Positions 29,432 through 38,514 of a stretch of 64,000 bases of DNA are shown here, one piece after another. Numbering within the stretch: the stretch's first letter is position 1; every line of letters starts with the position of its first letter. Under the pieces are notes generated by a model, which ran no database searches, was not told the DNA's origin, and was given only the letters and a program-made list of their open reading frames with translations. Source of the stretch: Bacteroidetes bacterium MedPE-SWsnd-G1. GTDB lineage: Bacteria > Bacteroidota > Bacteroidia > Flavobacteriales > Flavobacteriaceae. The stretch lies in the NCBI GenBank assembly GCA_001874265.1, contig MPDD01000005.1:1-64000 (forward strand). The letters run 5' to 3'. The translations under genes and the position numbers were made by a program.

Positions 29432-29461
29432 AAAAAGCTTCAACAAATGTTGAAGCTTTTT
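29432..29461. terminator. Terminator hairpin downstream of tRNA-Leu
   Basis: AAAAAGCTTCAACA-AA-TGTTGAAGCTTTTT, A/T-flanked. Confidence 0.8.
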
Positions 29462-29462
29462 G

Positions 29463-29544
29463 TACTCAAGGTGGGAATCGAACCCACACTCCCGAAAGAA
29501 CTGGATTTTGAATCCAGCGCGTCTACCAATTCCGCCACTTGAGC
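29463..29544 (-). tRNA. tRNA-Leu (anticodon CAA)
   Basis: Minus strand GCTCAAGTGGCGGAATTGGTAGACGCGCTGGATTCAAAATCCAGTTCTTTCGGGAGTGTGGGTTCGATTCCCACCTTGAGTA; class II arm, TTCAAAA anticodon loop, GGTTCGATTCC T-arm. Confidence 0.95.
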
Positions 29545-29562
29545 CTGTTTAAAATTGGTGTG

Positions 29563-29570
29563 CAAATTTA
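29563..29570 (-). promoter_or_regulatory. -7 element (TAAATTTG) for tRNA-Leu
   Basis: TAnnTTTG match on minus strand about 19 bp upstream of the tRNA. Confidence 0.4.
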
Positions 29571-29653
29571 GGGAATAAATTATTTTTAATCCTATAAATA
29601 CCGAATAAATATTTCTACTTTTGCACCAAACAACACACTTAAATTCTTTCAAA

Positions 29654-30595
29654 ATGTCAAACAACATTCTAGAGCCAAAATTCTTTGCTTGTACTCAAAG
29701 TAGAGAATTGGCTGAAAAAATTGCAAAAGCCTATGGCGCTGATTTAGGCAACGTTATCATATCTAAATATAGCGATGGTGAGTTTCAACCAGCCCTAGAG
29801 GAATCGGTTAGAGGGCGTCGTATTTTCGTAATAGGATCTACATTCCCAAATTCAGACAATTTAATGGAAATGCTGCTAATTTTAGATGCTGCAAAAAGAG
29901 CATCTGCAAGACATATTACAGCAGTTATTCCTTATTTTGGATGGGCTAGACAAGATAGAAAAGACAAACCAAGAGTGCCTATAGCTGCAAAGTTAATTGC
30001 AAAAATGTTGGAAACTGCTGGAGCAACTAGAATTATTACCATGGATTTACATGCTGATCAAATTCAAGGTTTCTTCGAAAAACCAGTAGATCACCTATTT
30101 GCCTCTACTATTTTTATGCCTTATTTAAAAAGTTTAAATCTAGAAAATCTAACAATTGCATCTCCAGATATGGGTGGTTCTAAAAGAGCCTATGCCTATT
30201 CTAAGCACTTAAAAAGCGAAGTTGTGATCTGTTATAAGCAGCGTTTGAAGGCAAATGTGATTGCTCACATGGAATTAATTGGTGATGTACAAGGAAAAAA
30301 TGTTGTTTTGGTAGATGATATGGTAGACACTGCAGGAACTTTGGCAAAAGCCGCAGAATTAATGATGGAACGTGGAGCGCTGAGTGTTAGAGCATTAGCG
30401 ACTCACGGAATTTTATCTGGCGGAGCAATTGAGCGTATTGAGAACTCTAAATTAGAAGAGTTAATTATTTCAGATACTATTCCATTAGAAAGGAGTAGTT
30501 CTAAAATAAAAGTTGTACCTTGCGCGCCCTTATTCGCTGATGTAATGTCTCATGTTCAGAACAATACATCTATTAGCAATAAGTTTATATTATAA
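29654..30595 (+). CDS. prs: Ribose-phosphate pyrophosphokinase
   Basis: FACTQSRELAEKIAKAYGADLGNVIISKYSDGEF, VIPYFGWARQDRKDKPRVPIAAKL, VVLVDDMVDTAGTLAKAAE; start at MSNNILEP. Confidence 0.97.
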   Translation: MSNNILEPKFFACTQSRELAEKIAKAYGADLGNVIISKYSDGEFQPALEESVRGRRIFVIGSTFPNSDNLMEMLLILDAAKRASARHITAVIPYFGWARQDRKDKPRVPIAAKLIAKMLETAGATRIITMDLHADQIQGFFEKPVDHLFASTIFMPYLKSLNLENLTIASPDMGGSKRAYAYSKHLKSEVVICYKQRLKANVIAHMELIGDVQGKNVVLVDDMVDTAGTLAKAAELMMERGALSVRALATHGILSGGAIERIENSKLEELIISDTIPLERSSSKIKVVPCAPLFADVMSHVQNNTSISNKFIL

Positions 30596-30614
30596 ATTTA
30601 ATTAAATAATAATC

Positions 30615-31241
30615 ATGAAATCGATTACAATCTCAGGATCTAAAAGAGAAAGCGTAGGTAAAGTTGCGACTAAAGCCTTACGTAATGCTGGAAAGGTACC
30701 TTGCGTATTATACGGAGGAAAAGAAGCCTTACACTTTTCGGCAGATGAACTAGCGTTCAGAAACTTAGTGTATACTCCAAATGTATATACTGCAACGATT
30801 GAACTTGAAAGCGGTGAAAAATTTAACGCTATTCTACAAGACATTCAATTTCACCCAGTAACTGACAAAATCTTACACATTGATTTCTATCAATTGTTTA
30901 GTGATAAAGAAGTTACTATGGAAATTCCAGTGCATTTAGTAGGGAACTCTCCAGGTGTTATGAATGGTGGTTCTTTACGTTTTCCTAAGCGTAAATTAAG
31001 AGTTAAAGGTTTACCAGATAATTTACCTGACTTCTTCAATGCAGACATTTCTAAATTAAGAATTGGAAGCAAGTTAACAATTACAGAAATTGATGACCAC
31101 GGTTGTACTTTCTTACACCCTGAAAACACGGTTGTAGTACAAGTGAGACAATCTCGTAATGCTACTGAAGAAGAAGAGGATGAAGACGAAGAAGGAGTTG
31201 AAGAAGGAGCAGAGGCTGCTGAAGCAACTGCTGCTGAATAA
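30615..31241 (+). CDS. rplY: 50S ribosomal protein L25/general stress protein Ctc, acidic C-terminal tail
   Basis: [41 protein letters not shown]-like [47 protein letters not shown] tail. Confidence 0.96.
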   Translation: MKSITISGSKRESVGKVATKALRNAGKVPCVLYGGKEALHFSADELAFRNLVYTPNVYTATIELESGEKFNAILQDIQFHPVTDKILHIDFYQLFSDKEVTMEIPVHLVGNSPGVMNGGSLRFPKRKLRVKGLPDNLPDFFNADISKLRIGSKLTITEIDDHGCTFLHPENTVVVQVRQSRNATEEEEDEDEEGVEEGAEAAEATAAE

Positions 31242-31260
31242 TTCAATTCTAAGCAAAACA

Positions 31261-31292
31261 AAAAAAGCATCTCAATTATGAGATGCTTTTTT
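31261..31292. terminator. Bidirectional terminator between rplY and kynA
   Basis: AAAAAAGCATCTCA-ATTA-TGAGATGCTTTTTT between convergent genes. Confidence 0.88.
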
Positions 31293-31311
31293 CGTTTACA
31301 GCAATATGTTT

Positions 31312-32265
31312 TTACAATGCCTTATCTAGTTTTTTATAACTCTCCAAATTAGATATTCCCCAATTTTTCAATTCTTCCTTAGACCATAAATCCGGAAAAA
31401 ATATGCGTCGTTGATATTTAGGATGCATATATTTTCTCCAAGTGCTTCCACCTGTTGCTTCCACTTCTTTATCTCCACTGCTTAAATATTTTCCTGCGGC
31501 ATCATAATGTGCCATAACCCAACTAACATTAACGGTATGATCATAGTGACGCATGGCATTTACCAATTCAATGTTTTTTTGATCATCTTCTGGTAATTCT
31601 TTAAAACGACTCCATAAATTAGTAGTGTTATACTCTTTCATAAATCGCAAAAAACGTGATTTATACTTTCGCTCAAATTGTTGTAGCATAAACGTTTTAT
31701 CACCTGTTTTATGATCTTTCCCTGCGGCTTGCCAATACAAATGTTCAAACGCATGCTCATATGGTGTATCTCTATTTATAGAATCTCTAAACCTATAATC
31801 GATTAAATTAATTAATTCCGTCGAGGCAAATTCTATCATTCTATATTGTGCGCTTTGGAATCCACTAGCCGGAGTTAACGTATGCCTAAACTGCATATAT
31901 TGCTCTACATCCATACCATCTCCCATAATATCAAAAGAAGTAGCCAGCATGTCAAAATAACGGCTTACTCTTCCCAATCTAGAAGTGAAAAATTCTGTAG
32001 TTAGATTTTCCTTGCGAGAAATTTGAGTCATTTCCCAAAGGATCATTTTAAATAACAACTCATTTATTTGATGATACATAATAAATACTTTCTCATCAGG
32101 CAGTGTTGTTCTTTGCGCTTGCAACGAAAGTAAGGGTCCTGTTTGAATATAATCCCAATACGTTACGGGTTTGCTATAGAGCATCCCTTCTAGAATAGCC
32201 TGTTCAGGAATTCCTAATTCGTCATACCTCGCTTCTAAATCCTTAAGAATTTGTTCTTTTTTCAT
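31312..32265 (-). CDS. kynA: Tryptophan 2,3-dioxygenase family protein
   Basis: MYHQINELLFKMILWEM, FRHTLTPASGFQSAQYRMIEF, EATGGSTWRKYMHPKYQRR. Confidence 0.88.
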   Translation of the reverse strand: MKKEQILKDLEARYDELGIPEQAILEGMLYSKPVTYWDYIQTGPLLSLQAQRTTLPDEKVFIMYHQINELLFKMILWEMTQISRKENLTTEFFTSRLGRVSRYFDMLATSFDIMGDGMDVEQYMQFRHTLTPASGFQSAQYRMIEFASTELINLIDYRFRDSINRDTPYEHAFEHLYWQAAGKDHKTGDKTFMLQQFERKYKSRFLRFMKEYNTTNLWSRFKELPEDDQKNIELVNAMRHYDHTVNVSWVMAHYDAAGKYLSSGDKEVEATGGSTWRKYMHPKYQRRIFFPDLWSKEELKNWGISNLESYKKLDKAL

Positions 32266-32274
32266 CTATAACAC

Positions 32275-33435
32275 TTATAAAGTACCTCTGTTTTCTTGTT
32301 CTCTTTCAATGGCTTCAAACAAGGCTTTAAAATTACCAACTCCAAATGATTGGGCGCCCTTTCTCTGAATAATTTCAAAAAACATTGTAGGCCTATCAAC
32401 TACAGGCTTGGTGAATAATTGCAACAAATAACCTTCATCATCCCGATCAATCAATATTCCGTGTTCCTTTAAAACCTCAACATCTTCATCTATTGCACCT
32501 ACACGTTCCAACAAATCATCATAATACGTTTCTGGCACATATAAAAATTCGACACCTCTATCTCTCATTGCAGAAACTGTTTTTACAATGTCATTTGTTG
32601 CTACCGCAATATGTTGCACACCTGGTCCATTATAAAAATCGATGTATTCTTCTATCTGAGATTTCTTTTTCCCTTCAGCCGGTTCGTTTATCGGGAATTT
32701 AATTCTTCCATTTCCATTGGACATCACTTTACTCATCAATGCCGTAAAATCCGTAGATATATCATCATCGGTAAAGGAAATTATTTGTGCAAAACCCATT
32801 ACTTTGGCATAAAACTGGCACCATTCTTTCATTTCTCCCCAATCTACATTACCTACCATATGATCTACAAACTTTAAACCTACAGGTTCTGGATTGTAAT
32901 GAGATTCCCATTTTTTATATCCCGGAAGAAACACGCCGTTATAATTTTTGCGTTCCACAAAAATATGAACGGTATCTCCATAGGTATGAATTCCAGATCT
33001 TACAACCGTTCCGTTTTCATCCTCTTCAACTCTCGGCTCCATATAAGATTTTGCACCTCTTTTTGTAGTCTCTTCCCATGCTTTTCTAGCATCTTCTACC
33101 CAAAGGGCAACCACTTTAACACCATCGCCGTGTTTATTAATATGCTCGTTTAACTCTCCTCCCTCTTCCAAGGGAGTTGTTAAAACCAATCGAATTTTAT
33201 CTTGCTTTAATACAAATGATACACGGTCTTTCATTCCCGTCTCTAAACCTGCAAATGCCTCTGATTGAAACCCAAATGCTGTTTTATAGAAATGCGCCGA
33301 TTGTTTCGCGTTACCAACGTATAATTCAATATAGTCTGTTCCTAATAGTGGTAAGAAATCTTCTGCTTCATCAAATAATTTCTCTAATCCGTATGTCGTA
33401 TTCTGTATGTTCTTTAAGTTTTTAATCTCTCCCAT
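32275..33435 (-). CDS. hppD: 4-hydroxyphenylpyruvate dioxygenase
   Basis: VDHMVGNVDWGEMKEWCQFYAKVMGF, GPGVQHIAVATNDIVKTV, DDEGYLLQLFTKPVVDRPTMFFEIIQRKGAQSFGVGNFKALFEAIE. Confidence 0.97.
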   Translation of the reverse strand: MGEIKNLKNIQNTTYGLEKLFDEAEDFLPLLGTDYIELYVGNAKQSAHFYKTAFGFQSEAFAGLETGMKDRVSFVLKQDKIRLVLTTPLEEGGELNEHINKHGDGVKVVALWVEDARKAWEETTKRGAKSYMEPRVEEDENGTVVRSGIHTYGDTVHIFVERKNYNGVFLPGYKKWESHYNPEPVGLKFVDHMVGNVDWGEMKEWCQFYAKVMGFAQIISFTDDDISTDFTALMSKVMSNGNGRIKFPINEPAEGKKKSQIEEYIDFYNGPGVQHIAVATNDIVKTVSAMRDRGVEFLYVPETYYDDLLERVGAIDEDVEVLKEHGILIDRDDEGYLLQLFTKPVVDRPTMFFEIIQRKGAQSFGVGNFKALFEAIEREQENRGTL

Positions 33436-33439
33436 CTTC

Positions 33440-34603
33440 TTAATTTTTATCTACCCATGATTGGTAATATGATTCGTCCGAAATTTTTACAGCCTCCTCC
33501 GTAACCATTAAAGGTGCAAACGTATCAACCATGACTGCCAATTCTAATGTTTCTTTTTCTCCTATACTTTTTTCCATTGTTCCTGGGTGTGGTCCATGTG
33601 GTATCCCCGCCGGGTGCAATGTTATTTGCCCCTTATCCACACTTTTTCTACTCATAAAATCACCATCTACATAATACAAAACCTCATCAGAGTCTATATT
33701 ACTATGGTTGTATGGTGCAGGCACCGCATTTGGATGATAATCATATAAACGCGGTACAAATGAACAAATTACAAAGGCATCTGTTTCAAAAGTCTGATGA
33801 ATTGGAGGGGGCATGTGTACACGACCCGTTATTGGTTCAAAATCATGAATTGAGAATTTGTATGGATAATTATATCCATCCCAACCAACTACACTAAACG
33901 GATGTGCAGCATAAACATATTCATGAATCATTTCTTGCTTTTTAACCTTTATAGTAAAGTCTCCTTTTTCATTAAAAGTTTCTAATTCTTTTGGTGGATG
34001 CATATCGCGTTCGCAAAAAGGCGAATGTTCTAAATGTTGCCCAAACCAATTTCTATAACGTTTTGGAGTATAAATTGGACTTTTAGACTCTACAATAAAC
34101 AATCTATTCTCTTCTGTATCGAAGTCTATTTGGTATATCATTCCTCTTGGAATGACTAAATAATCTCCATACTCAAAGTCTATATTGCCAAGAAAAGTTC
34201 TTAATTTTCCTGTGCCTTCATGAATAAAAATGACCTCATCTGAATCTGTGTTTTTATAAAAATACGAGGTAAGTGATTTCTTCGGAGCTGCCAAAGCAAT
34301 ATGGCAAGTACTATTGGTCAAAACAATTTTTCTACTTTCTAAAAAGTCGTCAATTGCTGGAACCTGAAATCCTTTTAAACTTAACGATTTCATGTTTTTA
34401 TCCACCGCAATTTTTGGGCTTACATCTGTAGATTTTAGCACCTCTTTAACCTGCGTTGGTCGTTGGGTATGATATAATAATGAAGACATCCCATCAAATC
34501 CTATAGTTCCGAAAAGCTCTTCATAATAGAATTTACCTTCAGGACTTTTAAAAACAGTGTGTCTTTTAGAAGGAATATTACCTATTGTATGATATCTAGG
34601 CAT
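33440..34603 (-). CDS. hmgA: Homogentisate 1,2-dioxygenase
   Basis: MPRYHTIGNIPSKRHTVFKSPEGKFYYEELFGTIGFDGMSSLLYH; DEVLYYVDGDFMSR; ITLHPAGIPHGPHPG. Confidence 0.95.
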   Translation of the reverse strand: MPRYHTIGNIPSKRHTVFKSPEGKFYYEELFGTIGFDGMSSLLYHTQRPTQVKEVLKSTDVSPKIAVDKNMKSLSLKGFQVPAIDDFLESRKIVLTNSTCHIALAAPKKSLTSYFYKNTDSDEVIFIHEGTGKLRTFLGNIDFEYGDYLVIPRGMIYQIDFDTEENRLFIVESKSPIYTPKRYRNWFGQHLEHSPFCERDMHPPKELETFNEKGDFTIKVKKQEMIHEYVYAAHPFSVVGWDGYNYPYKFSIHDFEPITGRVHMPPPIHQTFETDAFVICSFVPRLYDYHPNAVPAPYNHSNIDSDEVLYYVDGDFMSRKSVDKGQITLHPAGIPHGPHPGTMEKSIGEKETLELAVMVDTFAPLMVTEEAVKISDESYYQSWVDKN

Positions 34604-34622
34604 ATTTTAATATTTAAAATGT

Positions 34623-34670
34623 TGAATAATAATTTGCAATACTCTATTAATAAAAGAGTACAATTATTCA
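34623..34670 (-). promoter_or_regulatory. Nested inverted repeat in the hmgA leader
   Basis: Outer TGAATAAT/ATTATTCA and inner TACTCT/AGAGTA arms, 20-67 nt upstream of hmgA ATG. Confidence 0.45.
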
Positions 34671-34736
34671 GGGCTTCTCTTGATGAGAAATTTTAAAAGA
34701 AGTAATAATTCTGCCCATGTATTGTTCATAACAACA

Positions 34737-34744
34737 CAAATATA
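34737..34744 (-). promoter_or_regulatory. -7 element (TATATTTG) for the hmgA-hppD-kynA operon
   Basis: CAAATATA on plus strand = TATATTTG on minus strand; no clear -33. Confidence 0.4.
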
Positions 34745-34763
34745 CAGAATTTAAAGGGAAGTA

Positions 34764-35015
34764 TTATTCGACAGTTTCTTGACTAATTTCAATTACTTTT
34801 TTAATCTGAGGAACATGTCTCTTAATTGTAGCCTCAACTCCGTTTGTAAGTGTCATTTGATTGACAGAGCAGCCAACACATGCTCCTTCTAACTTCACTT
34901 TTACAACATCATCTTCAATATTTACTAAAGAAATATTACCTCCATCTGTAATCAAATAAGGTCTGATTTCTTCAAGTGCATCTTCTACTTTTGCTATTAA
35001 TTCTTGTGCTGTCAT
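34764..35015 (-). CDS. NifU C-terminal domain Fe-S carrier protein
   Basis: LEEIRPYLITDGGNISLVNIEDDVVKVKLEGACVGCSVNQMTLTNGVE. Confidence 0.95.
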   Translation of the reverse strand: MTAQELIAKVEDALEEIRPYLITDGGNISLVNIEDDVVKVKLEGACVGCSVNQMTLTNGVEATIKRHVPQIKKVIEISQETVE

Positions 35016-35018
35016 ATC

Positions 35019-36152
35019 CTATTTTTTATTTGGGCTACATCCGCTCATTGTTGTAATTCTCACCACTTCTGTAGGTGGTAAGTTTTTATTTCTTTTCAAT
35101 AGTTCTGCAACTGTATTTTTAGTCACTTCATTAAAAATCGTTTCCTGTGCTGTTCCAGATTGCAATGCTGCAGGTGTTCCAAAATCTCCTGCTTCACGTA
35201 TGCTCTGAACTAATGGAACTTCTCCTAAGAATCGAGTTTCCAAATCTTCTGCCAAATTCTTAGCTCCATCTTTTCCAAAGATATAGTATTTATTGTCTGG
35301 CAATTCTTCAGGAGTAAAATAACTCATGTTTTCTACAATTCCTAAAACCGGAACATTGATACTCTCTTGTTTAAACATTGCAACTCCTTTCTTTGCATCA
35401 GCCAAAGCAATGTTTTGAGGTGTACTTACAATTACTGCTCCTGTAATTGGTAAAGATTGAACAATTGATAAATGAATATCTCCAGTTCCTGGAGGTAAAT
35501 CCAACAATAAGAAATCTAATTCTCCCCAATCCGCATCAAAAATTAATTGGTTCAATGCTTTGGAGGCCATCGGTCCTCTCCATATTACTGCCTGATTCGG
35601 TTGCGTAAAAAAGCCTAGTGATAATATTTTTACACCATAATTTTCAATCGGCTTCATTTTTGAACGTCCATCAACCTTTACAGATCTCGGTCTTTCTTTT
35701 GCCACATCAAACATTATGTGTGTTGATGGTCCATATACATCGGCATCCAATACTCCAACACTAAAACCCATTTTTGCTAAACTTACCGCCATATTGGCTG
35801 TAATTGTAGATTTTCCTACACCACCTTTACCAGATGCAATTGCAATAATATTTTTAATTCCAGGAATTTCTTTTCCTTTGATTTGGTTTGTAGGTTTTGC
35901 TTGCGCAACGGCTTTTACATTAACCTTTATATCTGCTTTTGGATGTACTTGCTCATGAATTGTTTTCATGATATCTACCTCTACACGTTTTTTTGCTTGC
36001 AAAGACGGGTTTCCAATTTCTACATCTACAATTACTTCTTTGTCAAAAACTACAATGTTTTTAACCGAATTACTTTCAACTAAACTTTTCCCTTCTCCAG
36101 GAGCAGTAATACTTTCAAGTGCTTTTAATATGTCTTTTTTAAGAATACTCAC
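35019..36152 (-). CDS. Mrp/NBP35 family ATP-binding Fe-S carrier
   Basis: N-terminal MIP18-like domain; IAIASGKGGVGKSTITANMAVSLA, DLPPGTGDIHLSI. Confidence 0.96.
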   Translation of the reverse strand: MSILKKDILKALESITAPGEGKSLVESNSVKNIVVFDKEVIVDVEIGNPSLQAKKRVEVDIMKTIHEQVHPKADIKVNVKAVAQAKPTNQIKGKEIPGIKNIIAIASGKGGVGKSTITANMAVSLAKMGFSVGVLDADVYGPSTHIMFDVAKERPRSVKVDGRSKMKPIENYGVKILSLGFFTQPNQAVIWRGPMASKALNQLIFDADWGELDFLLLDLPPGTGDIHLSIVQSLPITGAVIVSTPQNIALADAKKGVAMFKQESINVPVLGIVENMSYFTPEELPDNKYYIFGKDGAKNLAEDLETRFLGEVPLVQSIREAGDFGTPAALQSGTAQETIFNEVTKNTVAELLKRNKNLPPTEVVRITTMSGCSPNKK

Positions 36153-36213
36153 GTAACTAAATAATAAAGGTTTTACGCAGCAAAGATACGCTTATTTTTT
36201 ACTTTAATTTAAC

Positions 36214-36558
36214 CTAATTTTCAAGGTCTAATTCTTCGGATGGATCCCAAAAAATCTTATCGAAATCTTGGATTTGATTTTCGATTACAACCACGCCTTC
36301 ATTTTCTAAAAGTTGCTGCATTAAATTAGTGCCATCAAAGTGGTTTTTACCTGTCAATAGACCCACTCTGTTCACCACTCTATGAGCAGGAACGGTTTCA
36401 TCATTATGAGAAGCATTCATAGCCCAACCAACCATTCTTGCCGAACGAGCAGCACCCAAAAATTTGGCAATAGCACCATAACTAGTAACCCTTCCGAACG
36501 GGATTAAACGTGCCACTGCAAAGGCCTTTTCAAAAAAGTTTTCGTTTGTTTTTTTCAT
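36214..36558 (-). CDS. Alkyltransferase-like (MGMT-fold) protein lacking the acceptor Cys
   Basis: FGRVTSYGAIAKFLGAARSARMVGWAMNA...VPAHRVVNRVGLLTG; PAHR replaces PCHR. Confidence 0.9.
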   Translation of the reverse strand: MKKTNENFFEKAFAVARLIPFGRVTSYGAIAKFLGAARSARMVGWAMNASHNDETVPAHRVVNRVGLLTGKNHFDGTNLMQQLLENEGVVVIENQIQDFDKIFWDPSEELDLEN

Positions 36559-36639
36559 AAACTAAAAGTACTAAAATCAATGATAAGAATTCTCGAATTC
36601 AACGAAATGAAAAAAGAAAGCTATTCTAAAGATTAGCGA

Positions 36640-37314
36640 CTAGTAATTCAATCTAAATTTAATGTAAGTAATAGCCTTTCCTGTTTCTAAATACTGGCTT
36701 TCATAATAAGTTTGCGTATTAACAACCTCTTTTGGCGCATGCTGAATATTCTTATAAACATCATGGTGGGCATACAATACTTCATGACCTTCGCCATGTA
36801 AAATACCCAACGTATAACCATGCATAAATTCACTGTCCGTTTTTAAATGAGCCACACCATCTGGTTTTAAAATTGTATCATACATTTTTAAAAACTGTTG
36901 ATTGGTCATTCTATGCTTAGTACGTGTGTATTTAATTTGAGGATCTGGAAACGTAATCCAAATTTCATCCACTTCATTTTCGGCAAAACACTTATCAATC
37001 AATTCTATCTGAGTTCTTAAGAAGCCAACATTTTTCATGTCGCTTTCTAAAGCTGTTTTGGCTCCACGCCAAAAACGAGCACCTTTAATATCTACACCGA
37101 TAAAATTTTTATTGGGATGTTGTTCTGCTAAGGCCAGTGAATATTCACCCTTTCCACAACCTAATTCTAAAATAATTGGGTTGTCATTTTTGAAAAAGGT
37201 ATTCCACTTTCCTTTCAGCGAAAAATTAGTCAATACTTCTTCACGAGAAGGTTGTACAACATTTGCGAAAGTTTCATTCTCGCGAAAACGCTTCAATTTG
37301 TTTTTACTTCCCAC
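36640..37314 (-). CDS. trmB: tRNA (guanine-N7-)-methyltransferase
   Basis: ILELGCGKGEYSLALAEQHPNKNFIGVDIKGARFWRGAK, WITFPDPQIKYTRTKHRMTNQQFL. Confidence 0.96.
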   Translation of the reverse strand: MGSKNKLKRFRENETFANVVQPSREEVLTNFSLKGKWNTFFKNDNPIILELGCGKGEYSLALAEQHPNKNFIGVDIKGARFWRGAKTALESDMKNVGFLRTQIELIDKCFAENEVDEIWITFPDPQIKYTRTKHRMTNQQFLKMYDTILKPDGVAHLKTDSEFMHGYTLGILHGEGHEVLYAHHDVYKNIQHAPKEVVNTQTYYESQYLETGKAITYIKFRLNY

Positions 37315-37352
37315 GGGAGACTATTTAAAATAAGTATAAAGGGAGTGAAGAA

Positions 37353-37550
37353 CTACTCAGTTCCTTCGTCTTTGAATTTCTTCAATTGACGCATCCAATA
37401 AACGAAAGCATAGCATGTAATTAACACAAGAATCCAGCTAAACGAATTTTGCAACCACCAGTTATCCATAAATCTAATTCCGTCTAATGGCTTAAATGCT
37501 ACATTGGTAAAAAAATCGCCTATCGCTCTAAAAATATTGTTTGCAATCAT
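37353..37550 (-). CDS. Small membrane protein (65 aa), conserved-type in flavobacteria
   Basis: One TM segment; divergent from a membrane protein gene. Confidence 0.65.
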   Translation of the reverse strand: MIANNIFRAIGDFFTNVAFKPLDGIRFMDNWWLQNSFSWILVLITCYAFVYWMRQLKKFKDEGTE

Positions 37551-37590
37551 TGTTAAATATATTTACTTTGCAAATGTATAAAAACTCAGA

Positions 37591-38514
37591 ATGATTGCCA
37601 ATTTTTTTAAGAAAACTAAACCTATTCATGCTATATTTATAGGGGGTATTTTCGTCTTTTTTTATTTGCTATCGATTTTTTTAATAGAAAAACCTGAATT
37701 TTCATTTTTAACTGTGTTGTTAAAATTTGGATTTTCCATTGTTTTTTTAATTCTCTTTTTCCTGATTCGATTCATCAATCGAAAAAATAATCTGTCTGGT
37801 CAAGACTCTTATGTATTATTATCGCTAGCATTCTTATTTGGAATGTTCCCAAAAACAATGCAATTGAATGACGTTTTTATTTCTCATTTTTTATTGCTCT
37901 TTGCATTTAGAAGAACCTATAGTATTCAATCTTTAAAAAGTGTAAAACTGAAGGTTTTTGATAGCGGTTTTTGGATTGGTATTGCGGCATTGTTTTATGA
38001 ATGGAGTTCTTTATTTCTTATTCTTACAATTATTGCTGTAATCGTTTATAAAAAACAAGAAATTAGAAATAGCATTATAGTATTAATTGGGTTTATAACT
38101 CCTTGGTTCTTGTTTTACACCTATTGTTTGGTGTCGGAAAAAATGGAGTTATTTTCAAATCAACTTTTAATTGAATACAGTTTTACCTTTGACAATTACA
38201 GTTCCTTAAATGTACTTGTGCCTCTGTTATCTATGAGTGCTTATGGTCTTATTGCAATGGGGCTAACAAGACTAAAAATCAATTCACTTACAAATGATAT
38301 AAGGCCATCTTTGAACCTTTTATATGGCCATATTATTATTGCAGTAACAGTATTGCTATTTGCTCCAAATAAAACCGGTTCCGAATTTATTTTTGCCTTT
38401 TTACCGCTTGCTGTTTTCTCTGCTAATTTATTGCAACTAGTAACACATCAAAAAGTTAGAGAAGTTTTCGTTTACTTATTAGTCTTGGTGAGTTTAAGCG
38501 CCTATATATTATAA
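37591..38514 (+). CDS. Multi-spanning membrane protein of unknown function
   Basis: About eight hydrophobic segments in 307 aa. Confidence 0.8.
   Translation: MIANFFKKTKPIHAIFIGGIFVFFYLLSIFLIEKPEFSFLTVLLKFGFSIVFLILFFLIRFINRKNNLSGQDSYVLLSLAFLFGMFPKTMQLNDVFISHFLLLFAFRRTYSIQSLKSVKLKVFDSGFWIGIAALFYEWSSLFLILTIIAVIVYKKQEIRNSIIVLIGFITPWFLFYTYCLVSEKMELFSNQLLIEYSFTFDNYSSLNVLVPLLSMSAYGLIAMGLTRLKINSLTNDIRPSLNLLYGHIIIAVTVLLFAPNKTGSEFIFAFLPLAVFSANLLQLVTHQKVREVFVYLLVLVSLSAYIL

Noticed and set aside
29440-29667. 75-aa minus-strand ORF containing QVAELVDALDSKSSSFGSVGSIPTLS
   Set aside because: Translation of the tRNA-Leu gene; a well-known annotation artefact
30890-31270. 126-aa ORF with Ser-rich tract
   Set aside because: Antisense of rplY and its acidic tail (GAA/GAG read as Ser/Phe-rich)
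32493-33425. Cluster of five overlapping 69-93-aa plus-strand ORFs
   Set aside because: Antisense to hppD in several frames; no coherent protein features
37583-37594. ACTCAGAATGA, an 11-nt match to the right arm of the palindromic repeat
   Set aside because: No partner arm or inner GAAGAATCT nearby; sits on the start codon of the membrane protein gene and is probably chance
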